Counted from the first letter of the stretch, positions 8,760 to 16,286 are shown. The stretch is 25,127 nucleotides of DNA from Pseudobdellovibrionaceae bacterium (GCA_014376325.1 JACMRP010000195.1:1-25127); one strand, 5' to 3'. Program-made: numbers and translations. The notes: a model not told the origin generated them from the sequence alone.

Positions 8760-8851
8760 CGTGGCCCCATTTCACTCGACGTTCATGTTGAAAATGACGA
8801 AATATCATGCTCCTATGTGGATGTCTAACTCTAGAGAGAAAGCGGTTCCCA

Positions 8852-9340
8852 ATGAAGAAAATTATAAGTTTGGTTATTTTCACGGCCGCACTGGCTTGGA
8901 CATGGAACATCGTCCACAGCACTCAGGCGATCGGCTTCGAGACGCACTCCGGCATTCAGGAAAAGCTCGCCGCCATGATTAAAAAAACCGTTTTGAGTAA
9001 AAAACCGAACGCAAAAAATTTCCGCATCGCTCGTTTATGGACCGAATCGATCAGCGAAACTAAAGTCCGCGCAATCTTCGCGTACGAGTTTACTGAACTG
9101 GTTGAAGGTAACGAATCCACCTCTCAAACTGTAGAGGGCGAAGCCGTTTTGTTCCGGGAGCCGAAAGACGAAACCAATTTAGACCGGTGGGTTTTACAAA
9201 GTGTTAAGACAACGAATGACACCGTGACCTTCAGCGAAGGTATGGTCGTAACCCCGGATGCAGGGGCCGAAGCCGCAACTCCCGCAGCTGGCGAACCAAC
9301 TCAAGACACTACAGCTCCAGCAAGTTCAGAACACAAATAA
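8852..9340 (+). CDS. exported protein of unknown function, 162 aa
   Basis: I do not recognise the family. The ATG at 8852 gives a clean signal peptide (MKKIISLVIFTAALAW, cleavage likely after STQA near residue 20). A longer reading from 8807 would put polar residues in front of it, and GAGAGAAAG lies upstream of 8852. The mature part has a small domain (residues 25-130, TKVRAIFAYEFTEL then VEGEAVLFRE, as in beta-sheet rich periplasmic proteins). It is followed by an Ala/Pro/Thr-rich low-complexity tail (residues 133-162) that may be a flexible linker. The stop TAA overlaps the next ATG as TAATG. It diverges from the leucine operon across a 92-bp gap. Confidence 0.8.
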   Translation: MKKIISLVIFTAALAWTWNIVHSTQAIGFETHSGIQEKLAAMIKKTVLSKKPNAKNFRIARLWTESISETKVRAIFAYEFTELVEGNESTSQTVEGEAVLFREPKDETNLDRWVLQSVKTTNDTVTFSEGMVVTPDAGAEAATPAAGEPTQDTTAPASSEHK

Positions 9341-10389
9341 TGGAAAACGAACTTCCCCAGCGTTTTATTCAAGTCGATGAGGAAGGTTTCGTGTTGATGA
9401 GCGAAATCCGTACCACCGACAAAAACGTCGGCGGTGAAGTTTTGACTCATCTTGAATTCGCCGAAAACGGCGCGTTCGTCAGTCGTTGCGGCGGGGTTCC
9501 CGTTATCGTTGAGGCGTTTGATGAACCCTTCGTCGCCAATCAAGTTTCGGTTGTCGAAGGACAGTGGCAGATCGAACTTCCTTACGATATCGACTTCGAT
9601 TTCGAACTTTCGACTCTGTGTCTGGACGAATGGGACCGCTTCCACGGTAAAACAAAATTGGGGATTCCCTTTGTTTTTTCGCGCACGGCTCAAGCCAGTT
9701 TTTTTAACTTACTTGAAGAGTTCGACGACGAGACCATCAGCTTCGATGGAGAATCTTACGAGATTCCTCCGTACTTTTCCGAAAACGAGCAGGTCGAAAA
9801 AGATAAATACTGGACGGATGCTTACATCCAAGAAGGCAACCCTGGTTGGAATCTTGGCGAACCCGCCGAAGCCTTAAAGGACATGTTACCCCGGCTGAAA
9901 CTGCCTAAATCGCGCGTTCTAGTTCTGGGTTGTGGCGAAGGTCACGATGCCGCTTTCTTCGCGCAGGCAGGGCACGTCGTCACCGCAGTCGACTTTTCCG
10001 AAGAGGCTGTGACGAGAGCACGACAAAACTATGGAACAATTTCAGGTCTGACCTTCGTCAAAAAGGACGTTTTTAAATTAGAGCCGGAGTTCCATAGTGC
10101 GTTTGATATTGTTTTCGAACACACGTGTTATTGTGCAATCAATCCGGCCAAAAGGGCCCAGATGGTTAAAGTTTGGCGTCAGTGTTTGCACGACCAAGGT
10201 CAAGTCATGGGAGTGTTTTTCACGATGTATAAGAAGCAGGGCCCTCCCTACGGCGGAAGTGAGTGGGAATTGCGGCAACGACTGAAAGACTCTTTTCAAT
10301 TTATCTTTTGGGGACGATGGCAAATGTCGACTCCTCGAAGGCAGGGCAAAGAGCTCTTCGTTCTTGGCTTAAAGAAAGCCCCTAAGTAA
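9340..10389 (+). CDS. two-domain protein: DUF1285-like N-terminus fused to TPMT-type methyltransferase
   Basis: The C-terminal part (residues 155-349) is a class I SAM-dependent methyltransferase of the thiopurine methyltransferase-like group. It has YWTDAYIQEGNPGWNLG (158-173), SAM motif I VLVLGCGEGHDAAFF (193-207), the acidic strand end AVDFS (216-220), and FEHTCYCAINPAKR downstream, as in the family. The first 150 residues are acidic and beta-rich. The segment IVEAFDEPFVANQV to LGIPFVFSRTAQASFFNLLEE vaguely resembles DUF1285, but this is uncertain. TPMT-type enzymes are usually about 200-220 aa, so the extra domain is notable. The start overlaps the stop of the exported-protein gene. The substrate cannot be told from sequence. 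Confidence 0.85.
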   Translation: MENELPQRFIQVDEEGFVLMSEIRTTDKNVGGEVLTHLEFAENGAFVSRCGGVPVIVEAFDEPFVANQVSVVEGQWQIELPYDIDFDFELSTLCLDEWDRFHGKTKLGIPFVFSRTAQASFFNLLEEFDDETISFDGESYEIPPYFSENEQVEKDKYWTDAYIQEGNPGWNLGEPAEALKDMLPRLKLPKSRVLVLGCGEGHDAAFFAQAGHVVTAVDFSEEAVTRARQNYGTISGLTFVKKDVFKLEPEFHSAFDIVFEHTCYCAINPAKRAQMVKVWRQCLHDQGQVMGVFFTMYKKQGPPYGGSEWELRQRLKDSFQFIFWGRWQMSTPRRQGKELFVLGLKKAPK

Positions 10390-10428
10390 ATATTCGTTTT
10401 TAGCATAATATATTGATTTATATGTATT

Positions 10429-10456
10429 TTGAATTCCTATCGACCTCCCTTACTAT
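10429..10456 (+). promoter_or_regulatory. candidate sigma-70 type promoter for the gene at 10478
   Basis: TTGAAT at 10429-10434 and TACTAT at 10451-10456 are separated by 16 bp, in the gap between the methyltransferase and the next gene, inside an AT-rich stretch. Each box matches four of six consensus bases. The leader would be about 15-20 nt, ending in the strong ribosome site GAGGAGG. Confidence 0.4.
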
Positions 10457-10477
10457 GGAGTTCCTGAGGAGGCCAAA

Positions 10478-11032
10478 GTGAGAAAATTCCTGATCCGCAT
10501 CGCAAGCATGACCGTACTCAATTTAGGTTTCTCGATCAGTTTGACGAGTTCTGCTCTTGCAGACAACTTCGGAACCGGCGCCCGTGATTTTGAAAATCGC
10601 ATTCAGACTTACCAAAAGTTCTGTTCTCAGGGATGCAAAAATCCATTCTCCGAAACTGCCGCCTTTGAATTTACTGAAGCCGATAAATCCAAGTTGGATT
10701 CCGCAACTCGCGCAAATTTAGAGCGGGTCGCATTCGATCAAGCTCAGGTTTGGGGCGACACTATTCTAGAAGGTGATTACGTTGCTGAAGGAAAAACTCA
10801 GTTGGACCACGTTTTTGCAATTTACGAATCCGGAAAATTTCTGGGATATAAAATTAGTTATTCAGAGCAGGCTTGGTTCGTTGGCGAATGTGATTACAAT
10901 TATCACGACTCGACAACCTTGAAGGGCTGTACTTCAGGTCGCATCCATGAATCCAGTTTTGTGTCGCCGGACTTCGAAACTTATTTCCGCGACGAAACAG
11001 ATCTTGCTGACTTTCAGGGTTCGAAAGATTAG
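10478..11032 (+). CDS. exported protein of unknown function, 184 aa
   Basis: No family is recognised. It starts with GTG at 10478, fixed by GAGGAGG 5 nt upstream. Residues 1-28 form a signal peptide (MRKFLIRIASMTVLN..., ending SSALA, then DNFGTG). The mature protein is acidic. It has Cys pairs at CSQGC (near residues 48-52) and one Cys each in GECDYN and KGCTSG, so two periplasmic disulfides are plausible. The next gene starts 15 bp downstream on the same strand, so the two may be co-transcribed. Confidence 0.82.
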   Translation: MRKFLIRIASMTVLNLGFSISLTSSALADNFGTGARDFENRIQTYQKFCSQGCKNPFSETAAFEFTEADKSKLDSATRANLERVAFDQAQVWGDTILEGDYVAEGKTQLDHVFAIYESGKFLGYKISYSEQAWFVGECDYNYHDSTTLKGCTSGRIHESSFVSPDFETYFRDETDLADFQGSKD

Positions 11033-11047
11033 TTTTACTCTGGACGC

Positions 11048-11782
11048 ATGAAAAATAAACGAGACTCTCTGATTCTGATCGTCATTGTTGCGGCTGCCCT
11101 GTGGGCGGCCTTTGTTTTTTTTAAGCCTCGCGATTCCGCCGTGGTGGCTGATTCTGAAATTGCCCCCTCTGAAGGAACCATTCCCGCTTCGACCGCTTTG
11201 GAACCACAACCCACGGTTCGTGAAGCTAAGTCTGCCACGCCCGTTACGGGACCTTCTGATGGGGAAGTTAAATTTGGTCTGCGACTTAAAGAAATTGGCG
11301 ACTGTCTAAAAATTGGTAACACCTTGAATGAATCCGCGCAGCCACAACTTTCAGAGCTTCAAGGATCGCTTCAGTCCAGCCTCGGCGATTTTATAAACAC
11401 GACTCTTGAATGGAAAAACGTGCACCTGACAATGCCAAGCGGTGAAAAACGAAGGCTCAGGCTCGAAGTGGACGTTGATGCAGAACAATCACTTAGCAGA
11501 CGTCTTCAATATTATTCGGTCGATAGTGAGGGCATGACAGTTCCGATACCACTTTCCCCTGAACAAGAAACTAATCCTACCGAGACGTTTATTTCTGGCT
11601 TAGAATCAGATGGCCAAGTGACGATGCAAGAAGAAGCGCACAGAGGTTTCTACCCTCAAGGGGTTGAACTCTATTACGTTGAAAGAAACGGCTTTCTATC
11701 CGAAATTGAAATGAACTACCAAGGTAAAAGTGTGCGTTGCCAAGATTTAGAAAAGCCAAACAGCGGCTGCCGCTGCTTCTAA
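11048..11782 (+). CDS. membrane-anchored protein of unknown function, 244 aa
   Basis: No family is recognised. The short basic start MKNKRD is followed by a single transmembrane segment (residues 7-25) without a clear cleavage site. A Pro/Ala/Ser/Thr-rich linker follows (residues 30-70), then a soluble domain of about 170 residues ending in SGCRCF. The architecture is a periplasmic domain held to the inner membrane by a flexible stalk. Cys residues occur at GDCLKI, VRCQDL and the C-terminal CRC, which may be paired. No strong ribosome site precedes the ATG. It lies 15 bp after the exported 184-aa gene, so co-expression is likely. Confidence 0.8.
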   Translation: MKNKRDSLILIVIVAAALWAAFVFFKPRDSAVVADSEIAPSEGTIPASTALEPQPTVREAKSATPVTGPSDGEVKFGLRLKEIGDCLKIGNTLNESAQPQLSELQGSLQSSLGDFINTTLEWKNVHLTMPSGEKRRLRLEVDVDAEQSLSRRLQYYSVDSEGMTVPIPLSPEQETNPTETFISGLESDGQVTMQEEAHRGFYPQGVELYYVERNGFLSEIEMNYQGKSVRCQDLEKPNSGCRCF

Positions 11783-11888
11783 AGCTGTCGCCCTACAGCC
11801 TGCTAAATCGCAGGGGCACCAAGCCCCGATGGGCGAGGAATTTTTTGCCATCAAGCTGCTCAAATTCAATTTGCTCGGTGTAGAGCGG

Positions 11889-11904
11889 TGGCACTATTCC
11901 TGCT
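11889..11904 (+). promoter_or_regulatory. sigma-54 (-24/-12) promoter of the hydrophilic protein gene
   Basis: The stretch TGGCACTATTCCTGCT fits the sigma-54 consensus TGGCAC-N5-TTGCW with one mismatch in the -12 box. The invariant GG (11890-11891) and GC (11902-11903) are exactly 10 bp apart. Transcription would start near 11915, giving a leader of about 54 nt before the ATG at 11969. A sigma-54 activator is encoded immediately downstream on the other strand. The preceding 100 bp holds small hairpins, including GGGGC-accaa-GCCCC at 11813-11827, with no T tract. Confidence 0.72.
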
Positions 11905-11968
11905 CATCTATTACGTGTCCGGTCAGAACTGCTGACTTACAACATAATAAATTACCAAGGAGAGAGTT

Positions 11969-12355
11969 ATGAAAAACCAAACGCCAGATACAAAACAAAA
12001 AGGCACCGATCAAAAAAATTGGAACAGTTCAAAGTCTGAAAAAGACATGAACGACAAAAATTTTTCGTCTCGCAAATCCGGACTTGATGATGATACTTCA
12101 AGAGACATGGATTTAAGCGATGACGACGACGCAAAAGATATGGATATGGCTTCGCACGAAGAATTTAACGACACAGAAGTCAACAGTCCTTCGTCTGGAA
12201 AGACGCCTAAGAAAGGTCAAACTGAAACGATTCGCAATGCGGGAAGTAACAGCGGTCGACCAACGTCTGAAGGATCTAAAAATATAGATTCAGGACGAGA
12301 TTCAACAATCGGCGCGACTCGTAACGATGGTCCAAAAGGCAGTCGTCATCAATAA
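11969..12355 (+). CDS. small hydrophilic, probably disordered protein (hydrophilin-like)
   Basis: This 128-aa protein has no signal peptide and no membrane segment. It is almost free of hydrophobic residues: one Trp, two Phe, no Tyr, no Cys. Asp, Ser, Lys, Asn and Gly dominate, with about 15% Asp and the recurring pattern KDM, RDMDL, KDMDM across residues 25-60. The C-terminal half (80-128) is rich in Gly, Ser, Arg and Asn. It should be intrinsically disordered and resembles hydrophilin-type desiccation or osmotic-stress proteins in composition only. AAGGAGAG precedes the ATG by 6 nt. A sigma-54 promoter lies 65-80 bp upstream. A strong terminator follows, so it is a monocistronic unit. Confidence 0.85.
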   Translation: MKNQTPDTKQKGTDQKNWNSSKSEKDMNDKNFSSRKSGLDDDTSRDMDLSDDDDAKDMDMASHEEFNDTEVNSPSSGKTPKKGQTETIRNAGSNSGRPTSEGSKNIDSGRDSTIGATRNDGPKGSRHQ

Positions 12356-12375
12356 TTGATGTGCCCCCATACATT

Positions 12376-12410
12376 AAAAAGGGAAAACCCCGGGGTTTTC
12401 CCTTTTTTTT
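12376..12410. terminator. bidirectional rho-independent terminator
   Basis: A perfect palindrome, GGGAAAACCCC joined to GGGGTTTTCCC (12381-12402), is flanked by AAAAA on the left and TTTTTTTT on the right. It can therefore end transcripts from both the hydrophilic protein gene (+) and the activator gene (-). Confidence 0.9.
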
Positions 12411-13368
12411 ATTGAAGATTTAGCTTTCGATAAAGCGTTTTGCGGTCGATCCCCAGCTCGCGCGCCGTTTTGTTTTTGGCGCCTTTGTTCAGCGTAAGAA
12501 CATACTGAATATATTTTAAATTCATTTCTTCGATCGGAAGAATGTTTCGGTCGGACACTCCAAAATCAGCAAACGAAAATGGCGCTCCCGAGTTTTCGTA
12601 TAATTTGTAATCATCCAAAAATTCCAGATCCTCGGCACCAACGCTAAGCCCTTCCGAAAGGACAACGACGCGTTCCATCGCATTTTCTAGTTCGCGAACA
12701 TTTCCGACCCACTTGCAGTCCATTAATTTTTTTTGCGCTTCTGTGGACAACTCAAAACTTCCTTTTCCATTTTTGCTGGAATAGCGTTTCAGGAAAAACT
12801 GAGCGAGCGGTAAAATATCTTCTCGTCTTTCACGCAGCGAGGGGATTTCGAGTGGAACAACGTTCAGTCTAAAAAATAGATCTTCGCGAAATTCTCTTTC
12901 TGAAACTGCCTTTTTCAGATTTTTATGTGTGGCCGCGACGACGCGTATATCAATGTCACGAAGATGATTTTCGCCGATACGTTTAATTTTTCTTTCTTGA
13001 AGCACCCTGAGCAGTTTTGCCTGAAGACCCCATGGCATATCGCCGATCTCATCCAAAAACATGGTCCCGCCTGCCGCTACTTCGAAAAGACCAGGCTTCG
13101 AAATATGCGCACCGGTAAAAGCACCTTTTGCGTAACCATAAAGTTCAGATTCTAATAAATTTTCAGGAATCGCCGAGCAATTGATCGCGACAAAGGGGTT
13201 CAATGCTCTTGGACTCCAGTCGTGGATGCATTTCGCGATGATCTCCTTTCCGGTGCCGCTTTCGCCGGTGATGAGGACATTCGAGTTGCTGGTGGCAACG
13301 CAATGGGCCGTTGCAAGCATCTGCTGAAATCGCGGACTATCGCCAATCACGGAATCGCGCTGGAACAT
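12409..13368 (-). CDS. sigma-54 dependent transcriptional activator without sensor domain (PspF-like layout)
   Basis: This 319-aa bacterial enhancer-binding protein uses ATP hydrolysis to open sigma-54 promoters. The AAA+ domain begins at residue 5. It has Walker A GESGTGKE (35-42), the sigma-54 contact loop GAFTGA intact (82-87), Walker B GGTMFLDE (100-107), the arginine-finger region FREDLFFRLNV and sensor II WVGNVRELENAMER. The C-terminus is a Fis-type helix-turn-helix (KTARELGIDRKTLYRKL). There is no receiver, GAF or PAS domain, the same layout as PspF, whose activity is held down by a partner protein. No such partner is seen nearby. AAAGGAGGA lies 6 nt before the ATG. It lies between two genes with sigma-54 promoters, which are its likely targets. 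Confidence 0.95.
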   Translation of the reverse strand: MFQRDSVIGDSPRFQQMLATAHCVATSNSNVLITGESGTGKEIIAKCIHDWSPRALNPFVAINCSAIPENLLESELYGYAKGAFTGAHISKPGLFEVAAGGTMFLDEIGDMPWGLQAKLLRVLQERKIKRIGENHLRDIDIRVVAATHKNLKKAVSEREFREDLFFRLNVVPLEIPSLRERREDILPLAQFFLKRYSSKNGKGSFELSTEAQKKLMDCKWVGNVRELENAMERVVVLSEGLSVGAEDLEFLDDYKLYENSGAPFSFADFGVSDRNILPIEEMNLKYIQYVLTLNKGAKNKTARELGIDRKTLYRKLNLQ

Positions 13369-13450
13369 AGAATCCTCCTTTAATGAGGCTTCAGTAGACC
13401 GAAGGGTTGCAATAATACCCAGTGAATTTGTGGTAAAATGCCCCTAAGTC

Positions 13451-13472
13451 CGTTTTAAGGGGGTTTAAAACG
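13451..13472. promoter_or_regulatory. inverted repeat, candidate activator binding site
   Basis: CGTTTTAA and TTAAAACG form 8-bp perfect arms around GGGGGT. The centre lies about 42 bp upstream of the -24 GG of the DUF1328 promoter and about 93 bp from the activator start. The position suits an upstream activating sequence. I found no clear second copy before the other sigma-54 promoter, so the role is inferred. Confidence 0.4.
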
Positions 13473-13502
13473 AATGTATCGCCAAATAAGGATGCCGCTA
13501 CC

Positions 13503-13518
13503 TGGCTTCGATCTTGCT
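13503..13518 (+). promoter_or_regulatory. sigma-54 (-24/-12) promoter of the DUF1328 gene
   Basis: TGGCTTCGATCTTGCT carries TGGC and a perfect TTGCT -12 box. GG (13504-13505) and GC (13516-13517) are exactly 10 bp apart. Transcription would begin near 13529, leaving a leader of about 43 nt that ends in AGGAGG before the small membrane protein gene. Confidence 0.75.
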
Positions 13519-13571
13519 CTCTATATAAAACTGTAGAGTTCATTTTGATTTAAATCTAACAGGAGGTTTTT

Positions 13572-13745
13572 ATGTTACGTGCAGCTATTGCTTTCTTCGT
13601 ACTCGCGATCGTGGCGTTCGTTTTGGGCGCAAGCGGTATCGCAGGTGTTTCTATGGAAATCGGAAAACTATTGTTAACCGTATTCTTAGTTCTTGCAGTT
13701 ATCAGCTTTGTTATCGACTTGGTTAGCCGACGCGGCACTAGGTAA
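13572..13745 (+). CDS. DUF1328 (YtjA-like) small membrane protein, 57 aa
   Basis: The ATG at 13572 is set by AGGAGG five bases upstream. The product begins MLRAAIAFFVLAIVAFVLGA and has two hydrophobic helices (about residues 4-20 and 32-50) joined by GIAGVSMEIGK, ending in a basic SRRGTR. This matches the DUF1328 family of roughly 55-residue membrane peptides, where MLRWA...GIAG...KILF...VSLL...RR is typical. The family's function is unknown; a stress or envelope role is often assumed. It would be transcribed from the sigma-54 promoter just upstream. The last 8 nt overlap the 3' end of the convergent amidotransferase gene. Confidence 0.9.
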   Translation: MLRAAIAFFVLAIVAFVLGASGIAGVSMEIGKLLLTVFLVLAVISFVIDLVSRRGTR

Positions 13746-14541
13746 CAGGCTTTACGAAAGCAACGGTGGGCTTCTGGCCCACCGGGGCTCCCTCAAAAAA
13801 CATCCACAGACTACCGGGCTCTAAATGAGTCCATTTTTCGTTTTCGGTCAACGGCGTCGTCGCGATAATGGCCACCCGATCTTTAACGTCCGTTACCGAA
13901 CTAAAATCCACAATCACTTGATCGTCTTTCAAAGCAGCTTCGGTAAACGGAGACTCTCGAATTATGTAAGTTAGATTCGACGAGCAATGCGCGAACAAAG
14001 TCTCACCATTTGAAAATAGAAAATTAAATTCGCCGAGTTTTGCTATTTTTAACGTCAGTTCGGAAAGATATTCGAACATATCAAAAGAGCTCGGCGTGAC
14101 TGAACCAAATTTCTTTCGGAACTCCTGCATCATCCAGCAGAAAACTCTTTCGCTGTCCGTCGACCCTGCCGGCACAAAAGACCCATCGAGTTTTTCCTGA
14201 AAATCAGGAATATTGCCGTTATGGGCAAAAATCCAATAGTATCCCCAAAGCTCCCGCATAAATGGATGAGTGTTTTCTAATGCGACATTTCCCTGGGTCG
14301 CCTTGCGTATATGGGCGATGACGTTTTTAGATTTGATCGGGTAGTTTCTGACTAACTCCGCGACAGGCGAATGTGCTGACGGCAATGGATCTAAAAACTG
14401 TCGGACCCCTTTGCCTTCGAAAAATGCGATCCCCCAGCCATCTTGATGATGATCGGTGATTCCACCGCGCGCTCTGAATCCCGTAAACGAGAAACATATG
14501 TCGGTAGGGATGTTGCAATTCATTCCTAAAAGTTGGCACAT
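13738..14541 (-). CDS. class II glutamine amidotransferase (YafJ type)
   Basis: A 267-aa N-terminal-nucleophile glutaminase. Cys2, exposed after removal of Met1, is the nucleophile in MCQLLGMN. The family's HHQDGWGIAFFEG (31-43), VIAHIRKATQG, NTHPFMRELWGYYWIFAHNG and DSERVFCWMM segments are all present. It consists of the glutaminase domain only, with no acceptor domain, as in E. coli YafJ, whose substrate is not known. It starts 15 bp after the muramidase stop on the same strand and is probably the last gene of that operon. The 3' end overlaps the convergent DUF1328 gene by 8 nt and no terminator separates them. Confidence 0.92.
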   Translation of the reverse strand: MCQLLGMNCNIPTDICFSFTGFRARGGITDHHQDGWGIAFFEGKGVRQFLDPLPSAHSPVAELVRNYPIKSKNVIAHIRKATQGNVALENTHPFMRELWGYYWIFAHNGNIPDFQEKLDGSFVPAGSTDSERVFCWMMQEFRKKFGSVTPSSFDMFEYLSELTLKIAKLGEFNFLFSNGETLFAHCSSNLTYIIRESPFTEAALKDDQVIVDFSSVTDVKDRVAIIATTPLTENEKWTHLEPGSLWMFFEGAPVGQKPTVAFVKPVT

Positions 14542-14556
14542 AGATCAATCTTTCTA

Positions 14557-15750
14557 TCAGTAAATTAAAAAAGGTCTGCGAGTTTTTGCCCAAGCCTTTT
14601 CATCTTTCTTAAGCGCAGAATCCAGATCAGAAACCTTTGAATTTCGACCTTCGATCCATTCACGTAGCTCAGGCCCGCCGTTGATGACGTCAAAGGCAAG
14701 CTTGTTCTGAGTGTACTCGTAGGCAAAGTCCCGATAAAGTTCATACTTTGGGTAAAGTTCTCTGATGCAATTCAACATCAGGGCAATGATTCGATACGGT
14801 TTAAATTGGGCTGGATTATATTCTGGCAAATCCGTGTGGATCTGAAAGCCATGACAGAGTTTCTTTTCGTGTTTATGAAAAGTGGGCTCAAAAAAACATT
14901 CACGAAGGACAACACCACGAAGCCACTGCGGGCCCTTTTTGCGCATCAGTTGAAGCACTTTAGCAAAATCAACGTCGCTTGCGCCAACCTGTTCAAGAGC
15001 GCGGGTCGTTCCGCGACCTTCACTCAGGGTGGTACCTTCGATCAAGACGGTGCCGCAGTAAGCTCTTGCCATATTCAGCGTTGGGGCGTTTGGCGATGGA
15101 TTCACCCAAGCGCGATCGGTGGGCCAACCGAAACCCGTCTTTTTATCTAGAGCGTAACCCTTCATTTTGATGATTCTTAAATCTAAGTCTAAAGCGAAGT
15201 GTTTTTTGTAGAATAAAGCCATTTCACCTGGCGTCAGGCCATGGCGCATCGGAAATTCCGCGGCACCTACGAAAGATTGCCACCCATCACGCAAGCTGAA
15301 TCCTTCAATCTCACGACCGGCTGGATTCGGACGATCTAAGATGATAAATTGTTTTCCGTGCTTCGCGCATTCTTGCATCATAAATAATAACGTTGTGATG
15401 AAGGTATAAATCCGACAGCCCAAATCTTGTAAGTCAAAAACCGCGACGTCAAAAGTGTCCATCATTTTTTTTGTAGGAGTTCTGACTTCGCCGTATAAAG
15501 AAAATATTGGTATTTTGTATTCAGGATGAATGAAGTCAGCGCTCTCGATCATGTTGTCTTGCTTTTCACCTTTGACTCCGTGTTGTGGGCCAAATGCGGA
15601 AGCAAGCCCGATCTTATGGTGAAGAATATCGAAACTGTGATTCAGCTTCGTGTCCACGCTAGCCGGATGACAGATCAGTGCCACGCGTTTTTTTTTCAAC
15701 TCTTGAATAAGTTTTCTATCTTCGAGTAAAACCTCGAGACCCATTTTCAT
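14557..15750 (-). CDS. namZ: NamZ-type (DUF1343) exo-beta-N-acetylmuramidase
   Basis: This 397-aa DUF1343 protein corresponds to NamZ, which removes N-acetylmuramic acid from the non-reducing end of peptidoglycan fragments. Conserved segments are CHPASVD (27-33), FGPQHGVKG (53-61), PIFSLYG (81-87), VFDLQDLGCRIYTF (104-117) and ILDRPNP (137-143). No signal peptide is present, while characterised Bacillus NamZ is secreted, so this copy may act in the cytoplasm on imported fragments. The ATG is 2 bp after the stop of the DOMON-like gene, with GGGGA upstream. A predator or scavenger living on other bacteria's walls would benefit, but that is inference. Confidence 0.88.
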   Translation of the reverse strand: MKMGLEVLLEDRKLIQELKKKRVALICHPASVDTKLNHSFDILHHKIGLASAFGPQHGVKGEKQDNMIESADFIHPEYKIPIFSLYGEVRTPTKKMMDTFDVAVFDLQDLGCRIYTFITTLLFMMQECAKHGKQFIILDRPNPAGREIEGFSLRDGWQSFVGAAEFPMRHGLTPGEMALFYKKHFALDLDLRIIKMKGYALDKKTGFGWPTDRAWVNPSPNAPTLNMARAYCGTVLIEGTTLSEGRGTTRALEQVGASDVDFAKVLQLMRKKGPQWLRGVVLRECFFEPTFHKHEKKLCHGFQIHTDLPEYNPAQFKPYRIIALMLNCIRELYPKYELYRDFAYEYTQNKLAFDVINGGPELREWIEGRNSKVSDLDSALKKDEKAWAKTRRPFLIY

Positions 15751-15752
15751 GA

Positions 15753-16286
15753 TTAGATTCCCCGGAGAATGGTGAAAGACTCAACACGATGAAAATCGGG
15801 TTTGATTTCATCATGAGCCAAGGCGCAATAATGTTTTTGTCCATTTTTTTCAACCAACACTGCCGTCAATCCAACGTGAAACTTGCGGTGTGCGGACATG
15901 TTTTCGATCTCGACATGAAGATTTTTTACTTCCGCATTCCACGTCATACTTTTGATGATGAAATCACTTGTGGGCGGTGGTGGCTGCGGTGCCCGGTATG
16001 TCTGGAACTGGTAAGCGTTCCATGCAGGCTTTGGTGAAAAGTTGAATTCATAATATTTTTTTGAACCGTAGGGCATCAGAAATACTTCGAAACAAGTCTT
16101 CTGCCAAAGACCGTTGGCCCGTTCGACTCCGCTGGCAGTCCAATTCCCAGATTTTGGCGGAAGCTTGAACAGGTTGGCGGTATCGATCAACTTAAAATCG
16201 ATCGCGATTTGCGCGCCCTTCGACGAAAGGTCAGATTCGAGCGTAAATAATTGGCTGGTTTCAGAGAACGGATTTAATGTTTGCAC
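15753..16286 (-). CDS. DOMON-like domain protein, 177 aa
   Basis: The protein has the signature of short bacterial DOMON-like proteins. GLWQKTCFEVFLMPYGSKKYYEFNFSPKPAWNAYQF (residues 59-94) is followed by FHVGLTAVLVEKNGQKHYCALAHDEIKPDFH near the C-terminus. The fold is a beta-sandwich related to carbohydrate-binding modules. No signal peptide is seen. The ligand is unknown; it lies 2 bp ahead of the muramidase gene, so a sugar or cell-wall fragment is a fair guess. It appears to be the first gene of the operon that continues through the muramidase and amidotransferase. Confidence 0.85.
   Translation of the reverse strand: MQTLNPFSETSQLFTLESDLSSKGAQIAIDFKLIDTANLFKLPPKSGNWTASGVERANGLWQKTCFEVFLMPYGSKKYYEFNFSPKPAWNAYQFQTYRAPQPPPPTSDFIIKSMTWNAEVKNLHVEIENMSAHRKFHVGLTAVLVEKNGQKHYCALAHDEIKPDFHRVESFTILRGI

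Noticed and set aside
8788..8816. Possible promoter TTGAAA-N17-TCCTAT before the exported protein gene at 8852
   Set aside because: The -10 matches only three of six bases; the better hexamer TATCAT at 8803-8808 lacks a -35 at proper spacing.
11813..11827. Hairpin GGGGC-accaa-GCCCC as a terminator or riboswitch fragment
   Set aside because: No T tract follows directly and no known riboswitch core, such as the cyclic-di-GMP type, is recognisable in the gap.
13556..13738. 60-codon minus-strand frame opposite the DUF1328 gene
   Set aside because: The plus-strand peptide has a strong ribosome site, a promoter and a family match.
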